Part shown: positions 33,054 through 44,260 of the stretch, piece by piece
Layout of the letters: every line of letters begins with the position of its first letter
Position numbering within the stretch: position 1 is the stretch's first letter
From: Serripes groenlandicus
Taxonomy: Eukaryota > Mollusca > Bivalvia > Cardiida > Cardiidae
Reading direction: 5' to 3'
Length of the DNA stretch: 64,000 nt
Assembly: GCA_031761405.1 (NCBI GenBank)
Contig: JASEVX010000013.1
Location: 50,219,281-50,283,280 of the forward strand
Program-made: the position numbers and the translations under genes
Notes under the pieces: model-generated
Database searches by the model: none
What the model was told of the DNA's origin: nothing
What the model saw: only the letters and a program-made list of their open reading frames with translations

Positions 33054-33199
33054 CTGGTGTCATTATAACCCCAAAAATGGCTTTCATAGTATCGAAATAT
33101 GTCATAAGGTGATAGTTCTAGACCATTTGAACGGATACAATCCAAAATAATATTTTGCAATTCATGATTATCGATTCATGTGTTTGCAAGTTTTACACT

Positions 33200-33380
33200 C
33201 CCTTTCCCACATACAACAAAATTGCAGCAGACAACTTTGAAAAGATCAAGGCAATAAAATGTAAGTTATAATTATAGAAATACAGTTGAAAACACTCGTG
33301 CAAATGGAGAAATTGCTCGTTTTGAGCAATTTATCCTTTTGTCACAATGTTTTCGATAGTCGTCGGTACTGCAGAGTCTT
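33200..33380 (-). mobile_element. TTAA-MITE, right end decayed
   Basis: CTCCCTTTCCCACATACAAC, apex ATTGCTCGTTTTGAGCAAT. Confidence 0.72.
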
Positions 33381-33651
33381 GAATTGAAGAAGTAATAAAA
33401 CTATATCCATACTGTGTCATAGGTTACAGATTGGCAGATTATAGTATAACCCACTTATTTTATATATATAGGGGTATAGTCAGAGGGCAAATTTCCATCC
33501 CGATAATATCATCATGTGAAGGGTCAGGGATTACTTTAACAGTATAAAGAGAAGTTGTTAATTATTTATAGAGAGTCTGAGTCCGGTATCATGAAATTGG
33601 TATCAGAACAATCTGTGAAATTTAGGTGGATCGGCTAAATAAATCTCTCTA

Positions 33652-33781
33652 CCATTCTCAGATAACCCTTTCTCAGATAACCCATTCTCAGATAACCCTT
33701 TCTCAGATAACCCATTCTCAGAGAACCATTTCTCCGATAACCCATTCTCCGATAACCCATTCTCCGATAACCCATTTTCAG
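33652..33781. repeat. 15-bp tandem repeat
   Basis: About nine units of TCTCAGATAACCCAT with small changes (CCCTTTC, TCCGATAACCC). Confidence 0.9.
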
Positions 33782-33867
33782 ACCATTTTTGCTTATTTTG
33801 ATTGTTTTTATTTAGGGTTTAGGCTCCTCTTCAAAACCATTTCCGTTATAGTAAAGTGACACTACAA

Positions 33868-34050
33868 CAATTATCCATGGTCTTTTGGTAACCAACCGGT
33901 ACCAGGCTTACAAATGTGCCTTGCCCGAGGACAATCCACCATGCTTGACAAATGGCTGCACGAATAGCCGAGTGAGAGGGAAAACAAACCCAAAACATCA
34001 AACATCAACAACACTCCACCCTGACCACTGTAAAAGGGGATAGAATCAGG
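33868..34050 (-). mobile_element. old SINE B-like remnant
   Basis: TGGTAACCAACCGGTACCAGG, AATGTGCCTTGCCCGAGGAC and CCACCCTGACCACTG follow the SINE B order with about 60 bp of unrelated sequence inside. Confidence 0.5.
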
Positions 34051-34082
34051 GAAGCACAGTCCAAGATCTTCCATATGAAAAC

Positions 34083-34249
34083 ATTCCCACATACAACAAA
34101 TCAGCGATGGACAATCTCAAAAATGATCTGCATAATTATGGAAAATCACCGCAAATTAAAGTATCATTCTTGAAAAGAGTTAAAAACATTCTTGCAAAAG
34201 GTGTCTGCTGAAGATGCATCTAATTTGTTTGCAGGTGGAAAAGGGTTAT
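34083..34249 (-). mobile_element. TTAA-MITE, shortened
   Basis: ATTCCCACATACAACAAATC to GGAAAAGGGTTA; hairpin middle missing. Confidence 0.65.
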
Positions 34250-34393
34250 TCTGTTGCTTCTTGAGACTATCAAGAGTGCCAAAATATCACAATATAGACC
34301 ATTAATACTTTCAATGTTGAATTTCTAAAATGGAAAGAGTCTAGGCCTGAGTAGCCAATTTTATGAATATCATGACAAACATGATGAGTTACA

Positions 34394-36573
34394 TAGCCAA
34401 CAGTATAATACCATGGTCAGACAGCACAGTCAACAGTATAATACCATGGTCAGACGGCACAGTCAACAGTATAATACCATCGTTAGACAGCACAGCCAAC
34501 AGTATAATACCATCGTCAGACGGCACAGCCAACAGTACAATACCATGGTCAGACGGCACAGTCAACAGTGTAATACCATGGTCAGATGACACAGTCAACT
34601 GTGTAATACCATGGTCAGACGGCACAGCCAACAGTATAATACCATGGTCAGAAGACACAGTCAACAGTGTAATACCATGGTCAGACGACACAGCCAACAG
34701 TATAATACCATGGTCAGACAGCACAGCCAACTGTTTAATACCATGGTCAGACGACAAATTCAACTGTATAATACCATGGTCAGACAACACAGCCAACCGT
34801 ATAATACCATGATCAGACAACACAGTCAACTGTGTAATACCATGGTCAGACGGCACAGTCAACAGTATAATACCATGGTCAGACGACACAGTCAACTGTT
34901 TAATACCATGGTCAGACAACAAAGTCAACTGTTTAATACCATGGTCAGACGACAAAGTCAACTGTATAATACCATGGACAGACGACACAGTCAACATTAT
35001 AATACCTTGGTCAGACGGCACAGCCAACTGTATAATGCCATGGTCAGACGACAGTCAACTGTGTAATACCATGGTCAGACGACAAAGTCAACTGTATAAT
35101 ACCATGGACAGACGACACAGTCAACATTATAATACCTTGGTCAGACAGCACAGCCAACTGTATAATGCCATGGTCAGACAACAGTCAACTGTGTAATACC
35201 ATGGTCAGACGACAGTCAACTGTGTAATACCATGGTCAGATGACACAGTCAACTGTATAATACCTTGGTCAGACGACACAGTCAACTGTGTAATACCATG
35301 GTCAGACGACAGAGTCAACTGTATAATACCATGGTCAGACGACACAGCCAACAGTTTAATACCATGGTCAGACGACACAGTCAACTGTTTAATACCATGG
35401 TCAGACGACACAGTCAACTGTGTAATACCATGGTCAGATGACACAGTCAACTGTGTAATACCATGGTTAGATGGCACAGCCAACAATGTAATAACATGGT
35501 CAGACGACACAGCCAACAGTATAATACCATGGTTAGATGGCACAGCCGACAGTATAATACCATGGTCAGACAACAGCCAACAGTATAATACCATGGTTAG
35601 ATGGCACAGCCAACAGTGTAATAACATGGTCAGACAACAGCCAACAGTATAATACCATGGTCAGACGACACAGCCAACAGTTTAATACCATGGTCAGACG
35701 ACACAGTCAACTGTATAATACCATGGTCAGATGACACAGCCAACAGTATAATACCATGGTCAGACGACACAGCCAACTGTATAATACCATGGTCAGACAA
35801 CAGTCAACTGTGTAATACCATGGTCAGACGACACAGCCAACTGTATAATACCTTGGTCAGACAACACAGTCAACTGTTTAATACCATGGTCAGACAACAC
35901 AGTCAACTGTATAATACCATGGTCAGACAACACAGTCAACTGTTTAATACCATGGTCAGATGACACAGCCAACAGTTTAATACCATGGTCAGACGACACA
36001 GCCAACTGTATAATACCATGGTCAGACAACACAGTCAACAGTTTAATACCATGGTCAGACGACACAGCCAACTGTATAATACCATGGTCAGACAACACAG
36101 TCAACTGTGTAATACCATGGTCAGACGACACAGTCAACTGTATAATACCATGGTTAATTAACAGTGTAATACCATGGTCAGACGACACAGTCAACTGTAT
36201 AATACCATGGTCAGACGACACAGTCAACTGTATAATACCATGGTCAGACGACACAGTCAACTGTTTAATACCATGGTCAGACAACACAGTCAACTGTTTA
36301 AGACCATGGTCAGACAACACAGTCAACTGTTTAATACCATGGTCAGACGACACAGTCAACTGTATAATACCATGGTCAGACGACACAGCCAACAGTATAA
36401 TACCATGGTCAACTGTTTAATACCATGGTCAGACAACACAGTCAACTGTTTAATACCATGGTCAGACGACACAGCCAACCGTTTAATACCATGGTCAGAC
36501 GACACAGCCAACAGTATAATACCATGGTCAGACGACACAGCCAACTGTATAATACCATGGTCAGACGGCACAG
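34394..36573. repeat. 33-bp minisatellite, about 66 units
   Basis: Unit ATACCATGGTCAGACGACAC + AGTCAACTGTATA, with T/C, G/A and A/T variants (ACAGCCAACAGT). As 33 is a multiple of 3, several frames on both strands stay open for 150-212 codons (11-residue repeats such as SDDTVNCIIPW). The unit holds two dyads, ACCATGGT and ACAGTCAACTGT. I regard it as non-coding. Confidence 0.95.
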
Positions 36574-36652
36574 ATTCTTGTGGCGAAAGATTTCACACAA
36601 TCCGTTCCAGCAGTCAAACACTAAAGAAAGGACCAAGTAACTGATGACTTGA

Positions 36653-36880
36653 ATTGATTGATTGGTTGTCTGGTGTTTTAAGCAGCTTTCAACAATGTTT
36701 CAGTTATATCACAGCATTTCTTGGGTTAATTACCAGTACTACTGGTCCATATATCCTGACACTAGCCAGTCAGTCATAATGCTAACCCTGCAACCCTGAA
36801 CGCCAAGGAGGGCAGCCATTACGTTCATTTTTAGAGTCATTGGTATAAACCGGCCGGAGATCAAACCCGCAACTATGGTA
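36653..36880 (-). mobile_element. SINE C, 5'-truncated
   Basis: TTGATTGATTGGTTGTCTGG, CAGTTATATCACAGCATTTC, TATATCCTGACACTAGCCAG and GGAGATCAAACCCGCAA in the order of 1426-1656. Right flank of the 33-bp minisatellite. Confidence 0.75.
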
Positions 36881-37484
36881 GTTCTGATTGGCTTGAAATT
36901 AAATTTAGTCAAAATGATCATGCCCTTAAAAGTTTTGATTGTAAAATAGTTAAAAGAAATAATAACAAGTTAGAAAATAAATACATCAACACCTTTCATT
37001 AGCATCCATACTGATTCATACCTCTTCATTTTCACAATAATAATTCATTCCAGAAAATAAAGAAAACTTTCTAAATCATATTGATTCAAATTTAAAAAAA
37101 AATTATTAAAAGAAATGAAATGAAACACACATTATTTTTCTCTCAAAAAAGATTTTTATAACATCCAAATTATTATATTAGAACCATCACAATACATGTA
37201 TTTACATCACTCATAATTCTAAAGGCTTTTATTTATGAACAATATTCTTCTTTTAACTACCTACAAACTTCTTTTCACATTTGACTCCTTTTCCTTATTT
37301 TAAAACTGAAAACAAAGAAAACTTTCACATATTATATGAATCCAATTATACAGTCATAATTCAACATCAGTCCAAATCACAAAGCATTATAAAGTTTTAC
37401 CCATGGGGATTATTTAAGCCATGTCAATGAAAAAAGGGGACCTAACTTTGTGTTTCCATGTTCGCTAATTATCCTCAGGATTAT
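36881..37484. other. AT-rich stretch with weak internal repetition
   Basis: AAAATAAAGAAAACTTTC and AAACAAAGAAAACTTTCACA recur; no gene signal. Confidence 0.5.
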
Positions 37485-37683
37485 ATAACCCTTTCCCACA
37501 TACAACAAATCTGCAGCAGATGAATTTGAAAATATATTTTGGCAAAAAATGGAAAATATATTGATAAGTTTATAATTATTAATTAAGAGTTGAAATCACA
37601 AGGAGCAATTCTCCCTTTGTCACACTATTTTCAAAAGTTATCTGCAGAAGCAGCAAAAAGTGTCTGCATGCAAGAAAGAGTTC
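37485..37683 (-). mobile_element. TTAA-MITE, diverged
   Basis: ATAACCCTTTCCCACATACA to CAAGAAAGAGTT. Confidence 0.75.
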
Positions 37684-37685
37684 AT

Positions 37686-37914
37686 TTAACCCTTTCCCAC
37701 ATATAGACTCTCTCTGACGCCTCTGCAGCAGACAGCTTTTAGAAAACATGGCGACAAAAGAGATTGCTCAAAACAAGCAATTTCACCTTTTGTCACCATG
37801 ATTTTAACTCAATTCATTTATTGTTCTTTCATTTCAAGGGATTTTTCTGTGCTTTTGCCTAGACGTTTTCAAAGTCATCTGCTGCAGATTCATTGTATGT
37901 GGGAAAAGGGTTGA
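37686..37914 (+). mobile_element. TTAA-MITE, complete
   Basis: TTAACCCTTTCCCACATATA to GGGAAAAGGGTTGA; apex ATTGCTCAAAACAAGCAAT. Confidence 0.88.
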
Positions 37915-37969
37915 ACTTAAATTTTATCATTGATTGTTCAACATTAGCTTTCAGCCTATAAATCCAAAG

Positions 37970-38060
37970 GCAGTCATCAAGGGTTTTAAACCTGAAACAT
38001 TTGGTACAAGAAGCTGAAGCACTACCACTATAATATATCCCCTATATCACTGATTACTTG
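37970..38060 (-). mobile_element. old SINE C-like head fragment
   Basis: GGTTTTAAACCTGAAACATT and GAAGCACTACCACTATAATA resemble a decayed SINE C head. Confidence 0.35.
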
Positions 38061-38151
38061 ACACAGCAGGGCTGGGCTGAATGATTAATCATTCATGTTG
38101 TGTGAAAACTGAAAAACCTAGATAATTAAGCATTATAACGTCTGCACTCAC

Positions 38152-38191
38152 CCTCTGACTGCTTGAACTGGATGCGCTGGTTGATCCGTCC
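38152..38191 (-). CDS. candidate host micro-exon C
   Basis: On the minus strand, gtgactattgtag (acceptor) precedes a 40-nt segment, followed by gtgagtgc (donor). In phase 0, the phase left by exon B, it reads GRINQRIQFKQSE and leaves one base. It lies in a short non-repeat island. Exon B is about 14.6 kb upstream, so the join is inferred from phase only. Confidence 0.45.
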
Positions 38192-38260
38192 CTACAATAG
38201 TCACAAATGCCATGTGCCTAATAATTGGGTTTTGCACCAGTGCCACTCCAATAATCAATT

Positions 38261-38485
38261 TTAACCCTTTCCCACATATAGTCACTTTCTGACGCCTCTG
38301 CAGCAGACAACTTTTGAAAACATCTGTGACAAAAGGAGAAATTGCTCAAAACAAGCAATTTCTCCTTTTGCCACAATGTTTTCAACTCATTTCAATAATT
38401 AAACTTTCATTTATAGAGATTTTCCGTATTTTTGGTGATTTCAAATTCGTCGGCTGTAATTTTGCCTTGTGTGGGAAAGGGTTAA
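38261..38485 (+). mobile_element. TTAA-MITE, complete
   Basis: TTAACCCTTTCCCACATATA to GGGAAAGGGTTAA; 70 bp right of candidate exon C. Confidence 0.88.
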
Positions 38486-38689
38486 TTGAATTATTGCATG
38501 ATAAATACATAATGCGGTCATTCTATATAGAAATATATAATACTGTTCCCTGACCCATCTCCATTACTATAAAAGAACACTTTCTATTGACAATTGGTCA
38601 ATAAAACTGCACTTGTTAACATATGGGAGCCAATGAAACTATCCATTAACCTGCTAGGACCATTTCACCCTTTGCAAACATACAACAAA

Positions 38690-38935
38690 TCTGATCTGCA
38701 ACATCCAATTTTGTTGCTAACTTCTAGAAAGAAACATAAAATGTTTCTAAATTTGAGTTGAAAAAATTGCAACATCTGCTTTTGTTGCTAACATTTAAAA
38801 AGAAACTTGGACCATTCTAAAAATGCGTTTAAATTATATTAGCAAAAGGAGAAATTGACATAAGAGTAATTTCTGTCATTGCCATAAGAGGAATTTCTGT
38901 CATTGCCATAAGAGTAATTACTGTCTTTGCCACAG
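38690..38935. repeat. two short tandem repeats
   Basis: TTTTGTTGCTAACTTCTAGA/ TTTTGTTGCTAACATTTAAA at about 65 bp spacing, then three 27-bp units GCCATAAGAGTAATTTCTGTC. Confidence 0.75.
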
Positions 38936-38996
38936 AATGGTCAAATGTTGTTTGCTGCTGCAGATGAGTCTATATGTTTCTGAGTATAGAACATAG

Positions 38997-39228
38997 TTAA
39001 CCCTTTCCCTCATACGACAATTCTGCAGCAGACGACTTTGAACATATTTTGTCAAAAAATAGAAAATCTCCATAATTGAATGGATAACCAGTATGACAAA
39101 AAGTGGAAAACATTGTGGCAAAAGAAAAAATTGCTCATTTTGAGCAATTTCTTCTTTTGTCACTATGTTTTCAAAAAGCCGTCTGCTGCACAGGCGTCAG
39201 AAAGCGTCTATATGAGGGAAAGGGTTAA
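38997..39228 (-). mobile_element. TTAA-MITE, complete
   Basis: TTAACCCTTTCCCTCATACG to GGGAAAGGGTTAA; apex GCTC/GAGC; a further left half starts at its right TTAA (39225-39300). Confidence 0.9.
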
Positions 39229-39375
39229 CCCTTTCCCACATACAATAAATCTGCAGCAGACAACTTTGAGAATATCAAGTCGAAAATATATAATGTGCCT
39301 CCCAGTTTCATAAGAGATTTATCATCAGATATTTCCAAAGCAGAAGACCCTATCAATATAATAAGAGGTAAACAG

Positions 39376-39567
39376 CTTCAACCCTTTCCTACTAATAGAC
39401 ACATTCTGACGCATCTGCAGGAGACGACTTTTGAAAACAGTGTGGCAAAGGGACAAATAATGAGCAATTTCTCCTTTTGTCACACTGTTTTCAACTTTAT
39501 TCAAGAAACATGTTTTCATTTTTATGAAGTTCTTTCATAGTTTTGCGGAGATATTTTCGAAGACGTC
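39376..39567 (+). mobile_element. TTAA-MITE whose right end became the 41-bp array
   Basis: TCAACCCTTTCCTACTAATA, ATCTGCAGGAGACGAC; its terminal block continues into 39568-40059. Confidence 0.8.
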
Positions 39568-40059
39568 GAATTACGTCTGCTGCAGATTTGTTGCATGTGG
39601 GTGAGGGTGAATTACGTCTGCTGCAGATTTGTTGCATGTGGGTGAGGGTGAATTACGTCTGCTGCAGATTTGTTGCATGTGGGTGAGGGTGAATTACGTC
39701 TGCTGCAGATTTGTTGCATGTGGGTGAGGGTGAATTACGTCTGCTGCAGATTTGTTGCATGTGGGTGAGGGTGAATTACGTCTGCTGAAGATTTGTTGCA
39801 TGTGGGTGAGGGTGAATTACGTCTGCTGCAGATTTGTTGCATGTGGGTGAGGGTGAATTACGTCTGCTGCAGATTTGTTGCATGTGGGTGAGGGTGAATT
39901 ACGTCTGCTGAAGATTTGTTGCATGTGGGTGAGGGTGAATTACGTCTGCTGCAGATTTGTTGCATGTGGGTGAGGGTGAATTACGTCTGCTGCAGATTTG
40001 TTGCATGTGGGTGAGGGTGAATTACGTCTGCTGCAGATTTGTTGCATGTGGGTGAGGGT
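39568..40059. repeat. 41-bp tandem array of a MITE terminus, 12 units
   Basis: Twelve almost identical units GAATTACGTCTGCTGCAGAT + TTGTTGCATGTGGGTGAGGGT. Everything from TCTGCTGCAGATTTGTTG to GAGGGT is the right end of a TTAA-MITE. The last unit runs into the TTAA of the next MITE. Two units have CTGAAG instead of CTGCAG. Confidence 0.95.
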
Positions 40060-40289
40060 TAAACCCTTTCCCTCATACGACAATTTTGCAGCAGACGACT
40101 TTGAACGTATTTTGTCAGAATATAGAAAATCTCTATAATTGAATGGATAATCTATGACAAAAAGTGGAAAACATCGTGACAAAAGGAGAAATTGCACGTT
40201 TTGTGCAATTTCTTCTTTTGTCACTATGTTTTAAAAAAGCTGTCTGCTGCAAAGGCGTCAGAAAGCGTCTATATGAGGGAAAGGGTTAA
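40059..40289 (-). mobile_element. TTAA-MITE, complete, GCAC/GTGC apex
   Basis: TTAAACCCTTTCCCTCATAC to GGGAAAGGGTTAA; apex ATTGCACGTTTTGTGCAAT. Confidence 0.9.
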
Positions 40290-40471
40290 ACCCTTTCCCA
40301 CTTGTAGAAAGCATTTTGGAACATATTGCAGCAGACAACTTTGAAAAACATTTTGGAAACAGGAGAAATTGCTAAAAATATATACTCTAATCTATTAGTG
40401 CATGTATTCTTTAACTTACAAAGATTTTATATACTTTTGCCTATATATTTTTTAAGTTGTCTGTATGCTAA
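40286..40471 (+). mobile_element. TTAA-MITE, chained, partial
   Basis: TTAAACCCTTTCCCACTTGT to AGTTGTCTGTATGCTAA; the last 57 bp recur at 40703-40760. Confidence 0.75.
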
Positions 40472-40702
40472 ACCATTTCCCTCATACAACAATTCTGCGG
40501 CAGACGACTTTGAACATATTTTGTCAAAAAATAGAAATTCTCTATTATTGAATTGATATATAACCTATGACTAAAAGTGGAAAACAATGTGGCAAAAGGA
40601 GAAATTGCTAGTTCTCAGCAATTTCTACTTTTGTCACTATGTTTTCAAAAAGCTGTCTGCTACAGAGGCTACAGAAAGCATCCATATGAGGGAAAGGGTT
40701 AA
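40468..40702 (-). mobile_element. TTAA-MITE, complete
   Basis: CTAAACCATTTCCCTCATAC to GGGAAAGGGTTAA. Confidence 0.86.
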
Positions 40703-40756
40703 TTTACAAAGATTTTATATACTTTTGCCAAGAAAGTTTCGAAGTTGTCTGTAGGC

Positions 40757-40987
40757 TTAACCCTTTCCCTTATATAAACGTTTTTTTTATGCTTCTGCAG
40801 CAGACAGCTTTTTTGAAAACATAGCGACAAAAGAAGAAATTGCTCAAAACAAGCATTTCTCCTTTTGCCACAATGTTTTCCACTTTTAGTCATAGGTTTT
40901 CCATTTAATTATAGAGATGTTCTATTTTTTGACAAAATAATGTTCCAAGTCTTCTGCTGTAGAATTGTCGTATGAGGAAAAGGGTTA
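40757..40987 (+). mobile_element. TTAA-MITE, complete
   Basis: TTAACCCTTTCCCTTATATA to GAAAAGGGTTAA; a stray right end follows to 41013. Confidence 0.88.
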
Positions 40988-41271
40988 ATTGTGTTGTATG
41001 TGGGAGAGGGTTAAAAGGATTATAGAGTATGACCTTATATGAACTTGATCTAACCTTATTAATTATCCCTTCTTTTTCAAGTATCCTCAGTACTCTAAAA
41101 AATTTAATATCTTGTAATGAAGTATTGATCTGTCTGAAATTGAACACTACTCTAAACCATACTTCAATTAAATATCAGAAAAAAAACTATCCATCAATTG
41201 CAGGTAAACTTATAATTGTTCTGGACAATATTTCAAGAATTTATTGTCCAATAGTAAGCAAACTTCATTGC

Positions 41272-41431
41272 TTTACCCTTTTCCTCATATAGACGCTTTC
41301 TGACGCCTCTGCAGCAGAAGGCTTTTTGAAAACATAGTGACAAAAGAAGCAATTGCTCAGGTTATCCATTCAATTATAGAGATTTTCTATTTTCGTCTGC
41401 TGCAGATTTGTTGTATGAGGGAAAGGATTAA
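41272..41431 (+). mobile_element. TTAA-MITE, apex deleted
   Basis: Both ends present, but ACGAGCAATTTCTCC...AGTCATA is missing; 160 bp. Confidence 0.82.
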
Positions 41432-41572
41432 GAAGATTGCCTCTATTCACCATTTTCCTGTTATGGAAGTCTTTAAAGTCATCGCGATCTACCTTGAAAA
41501 TATATGACAAAAAAGTTAAAATTTTGACATAGAGTTAAACATATCGTTGGGGGAAAAGAGAAATTGCTTGTT

Positions 41573-41777
41573 TTAACCCTTTCCCTCACATAGATGCTTT
41601 CTGACGCCTCTGCAGCAGACGGCTTTTTGATAACATAGTGACAAAAGAAGAAATTACTCAAAATATTTTTCACTTTAAGTCATAGGTTATCTATTCAATT
41701 ATAGAGATTTTCTATGTTTTGACAAAATATGTTCAAAGTCGTCTGCTGCAGAATTGTCGTATGTGGGAAAGGGTTAA
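41573..41777 (+). mobile_element. TTAA-MITE, short apex
   Basis: TTAACCCTTTCCCTCACATA to GGGAAAGGGTTAA, inserted in an older copy's arm (AAATTGCTTGTTT at 41560). Confidence 0.85.
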
Positions 41778-41887
41778 GATACATATCTACAAATCGGATA
41801 ATTATCCTTTCATAGTTTCGATCATATGAAAGGGAAAGAAATATATTATTGTTATAAAATTTAAAGGTATTTCCTGTTTTTTCAGTT

Positions 41888-42062
41888 TTAACCCTTTCCA
41901 CAGACAATTTATTGCGGCTTTACTGCAGACTACTTTTGCAACAATGTTTTCTACTTTTTTAAATAATTACACTATCAATAGTATAAACATATTTCCTCTT
42001 TTTTTGCTTAGATCATTTTAAAGTTGTCTGTTGCTGATTTGTTGTATACAGAAAAGGGTTAA
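41888..42062 (+). mobile_element. TTAA-MITE, left arm shortened
   Basis: TTAACCCTTTCCACAGACAA to GAAAAGGGTTAA. Confidence 0.72.
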
Positions 42063-42144
42063 TTTTTAAATTTTTAATTATAGAGTTTTTTTCCATGTCT
42101 TTAACTAAATGTTTATCAATTATCTGTAGCACTGGGGTTATAGA

Positions 42145-42377
42145 TTAAACCTGTCCCATATACAGACGCTTTCTGATGCCAATGCAGCAGACAACTTTTG
42201 AAAACATTGTGGCCAAAGGAGAAATTGCTCATTATGAGCAATTTCTCCTTTGGCTACAATGTTTTCAACTTTATTCAATAATAATTAATACTTTCATTTG
42301 AAGACAGTTTCCATAGTTTGGCCAAGACTCTTTCAAATTCGTCTGCTGCAGATTTGTCGTATGTGGGAAAGAGTTAA
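42145..42377 (+). mobile_element. TTAA-MITE, complete
   Basis: TTAAACCTGTCCCATATACA to GGGAAAGAGTTAA; inner arm GGCCAAAGGAGAAATTGCTC is perfectly mirrored except two bases. Confidence 0.88.
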
Positions 42378-42704
42378 ACCTGTCTGAAACTTTAATACCT
42401 TGCCCCGATATTCTAGTAACCACATTTACATGAGTCAATCTACAGCTGACAACTTTCAAAATCATTGTGGGAAATGCAGGCCCCGAAACTGTAAGACTAC
42501 AAAAATGTTCTCTGCACTCAGAAATGAACTCCATGCTCAATATATGGTTGGTCAATTTCGAGATTTAACTTGCTTTTGACCAATTAGATACTTCAGCATA
42601 AAGATAACTTTTAGTTTTGGAAGATGGTAACTGAGGTTGAGCAAAAAAAGGAATTGCTATATTTCTACCAACTGCCATAGGAAATTTCTGTTAAGTTAAG
42701 AAAC

Positions 42705-42995
42705 AATAATGGCCCTGGATCACTCAATTATGTAGCCATATAAGGCAAAACAACCCCGCCCCCTGGCAACTGTGTTTTCAACCCATTAACACGACCTAAA
42801 GGAAATTGGTGCAAGATGATGCAGGGAACATTTCTAAAAAGAATTATTCGATAATTGGCCACATACTTTCGGAGGAGAAGAATTTTCAAGTTTTAACTTA
42901 AGCTATATAAGGCAAAACAGCCCACCGCTTTGAAGTCATATTTTTCAACCAATCAACATGGCTTAAAGGAATGTCATAGAAGGGTCACCAATGGC
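42705..42995 (+). repeat. fragment of the GGCCATATAAGGC repeat family
   Basis: AATGGCCCTGGATCACTC start, then units with AGCCATATAAGGCAAAACA, CCCCGCCCCCTGGC and ATTGGCCACATACTTTCGGA. A diverged relative of the 54.1-kb element. Confidence 0.65.
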
Positions 42996-43258
42996 ACAAA
43001 CGTTCACAAGGATGAAGTGGCGTGTCGTGCACAGGACCCAGGCCTGCTCCTCAAATGTCTAGGTCACACTTAGAGGTCAAGGTCAAAATGAGTACTGTTT
43101 GATAGGACTGTACCTTGTCCGGCCCGCTTCTCAATCATGCATCATAGGATTACTGGGCACACATGTTCACTATGATGAGGTGACATGTCACACACAAGAC
43201 CCAGGCCTGTCCCTTAAATGTCAAAGTCACACTTAGAGGTCAAAGGTGAAAAAGAGTA
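42996..43258. repeat. two diverged ~150-bp tandem units
   Basis: GTTCACAAGGATGAAGTGGC...GACCCAGGCCTG...TCACACTTAGAGGTCAA is repeated as GTTCACTATGATGAGGTGAC...GACCCAGGCCTG...TCACACTTAGAGGTCAA. Continues the neighbouring pearl-like fragment. Confidence 0.6.
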
Positions 43259-43715
43259 CTGTTTTATGCCACTTTCAACAATTTTAAAGTTATATCAAAG
43301 TGGTTTTATAAGGTAAGTTACCAGTACAACTGGTACATTTATCCTGACACCAGCAAGTCAGTTGTAATGTTAACCCCACAACCCTGAGCACCAAGTAGGG
43401 CAGCATATCGAGGGCTTGGCGTGAAACGGTTGTAACTAAAAACCTATTTTGAAAACCCTGGTTTAGGGGCAATTTTGACCCCTTTGTAAACAATGCAAAT
43501 TTAGGTGCCATTGCTCAGAACGAGCAATGGCACCTAAATTTCCATTGTTTACCAAGAAAAATGATTTAAAAAAATACCTATTTTAGTTACAACCGTTTCA
43601 CGCCAAGCCCTCGATATACATGTACTTCCACTTTTAAAGTGTTTGGTATGACCCAGTTGGGGATCAAACTCGCGACATCCTGCACCTCAGGTCCTACCAC
43701 TACACCACTGAGGCA
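43259..43715 (-). mobile_element. SINE C split by TA-MITE copy 2
   Basis: Tail and body at 43259-43405 (TCCTGACACCAGCAAGTCAG, CCCTGAGCACCAAG), head at 43617-43715 (GGGGATCAAACTCGCGACAT, CCTACCACTACACCACTGAG). The TA-MITE lies between. Confidence 0.78.
43408..43614. mobile_element. TA-MITE copy 2
   Basis: A 207-bp relative of 705-952 with the same TCGAGGGCTTGGCGTGAAA ends and TA flanks, inserted in a SINE C. Apex ATTGCTC-AGAAC-GAGCAAT. One arm is about 40 bp shorter than in copy 1. Confidence 0.88.
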
Positions 43716-43805
43716 GTTTCCCCCTTTACCACACAGTTGTCCACTCTATTCAATAACTATACTTTCATTAAAGTTGTCTGGTGCAGATAATTTGTATGCT
43801 GGAAT

Positions 43806-44260
43806 TCAACCCTTTCCCACATACAAGAAATCAACCACTGACAACTTTGACAGAAATGTGGATTTGTTCTATAACTAATAGATTATTTACCAAATACAGT
43901 TGAAATCATTTTGGCAAAAGAAGAAAATTGCTCATCATGAGCAATTTCTCTTTTGTCACAAAGTTTTCAGAAGTCTTCTGCTGCAAATGCATCAAAATGC
44001 ATCTATAGGTGGGAGAGAGTTAACCCTTTACCTCATATAGACGCTTTCCGATGCCTCTGTAGCAGACGGCTCTTTGAAAACGTGGCGACAAAAAAAGAAA
44101 TTGCACAAAAAAGGCAAATTTCCCCTTTTGTCACCATGTTTTCAACTCTTTTCAACTCTATTAAATTATTGTACTTTCATTTAAAGGGAGTTCCCAACTT
44201 TCTTCGGGTAAGTTTTCAAAGTAGTCTGCTGCAGATTTGCTGTATGTGGGAAAGAGTTAA
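43806..44260. mobile_element. two chained TTAA-MITEs
   Basis: 43806-44023 (minus type) and 44020-44260 (plus type) share TTAA at 44020. Confidence 0.85.

Noticed and set aside
34389..36644. Long open frames (149-212 codons) in the 33-bp array
   Set aside because: They exist in several frames on both strands at once because the unit is 33 bp; no start context, no domain.
39568..40059. CRISPR-like regular repeats
   Set aside because: Units are contiguous with no unique spacers, and the context is animal DNA.
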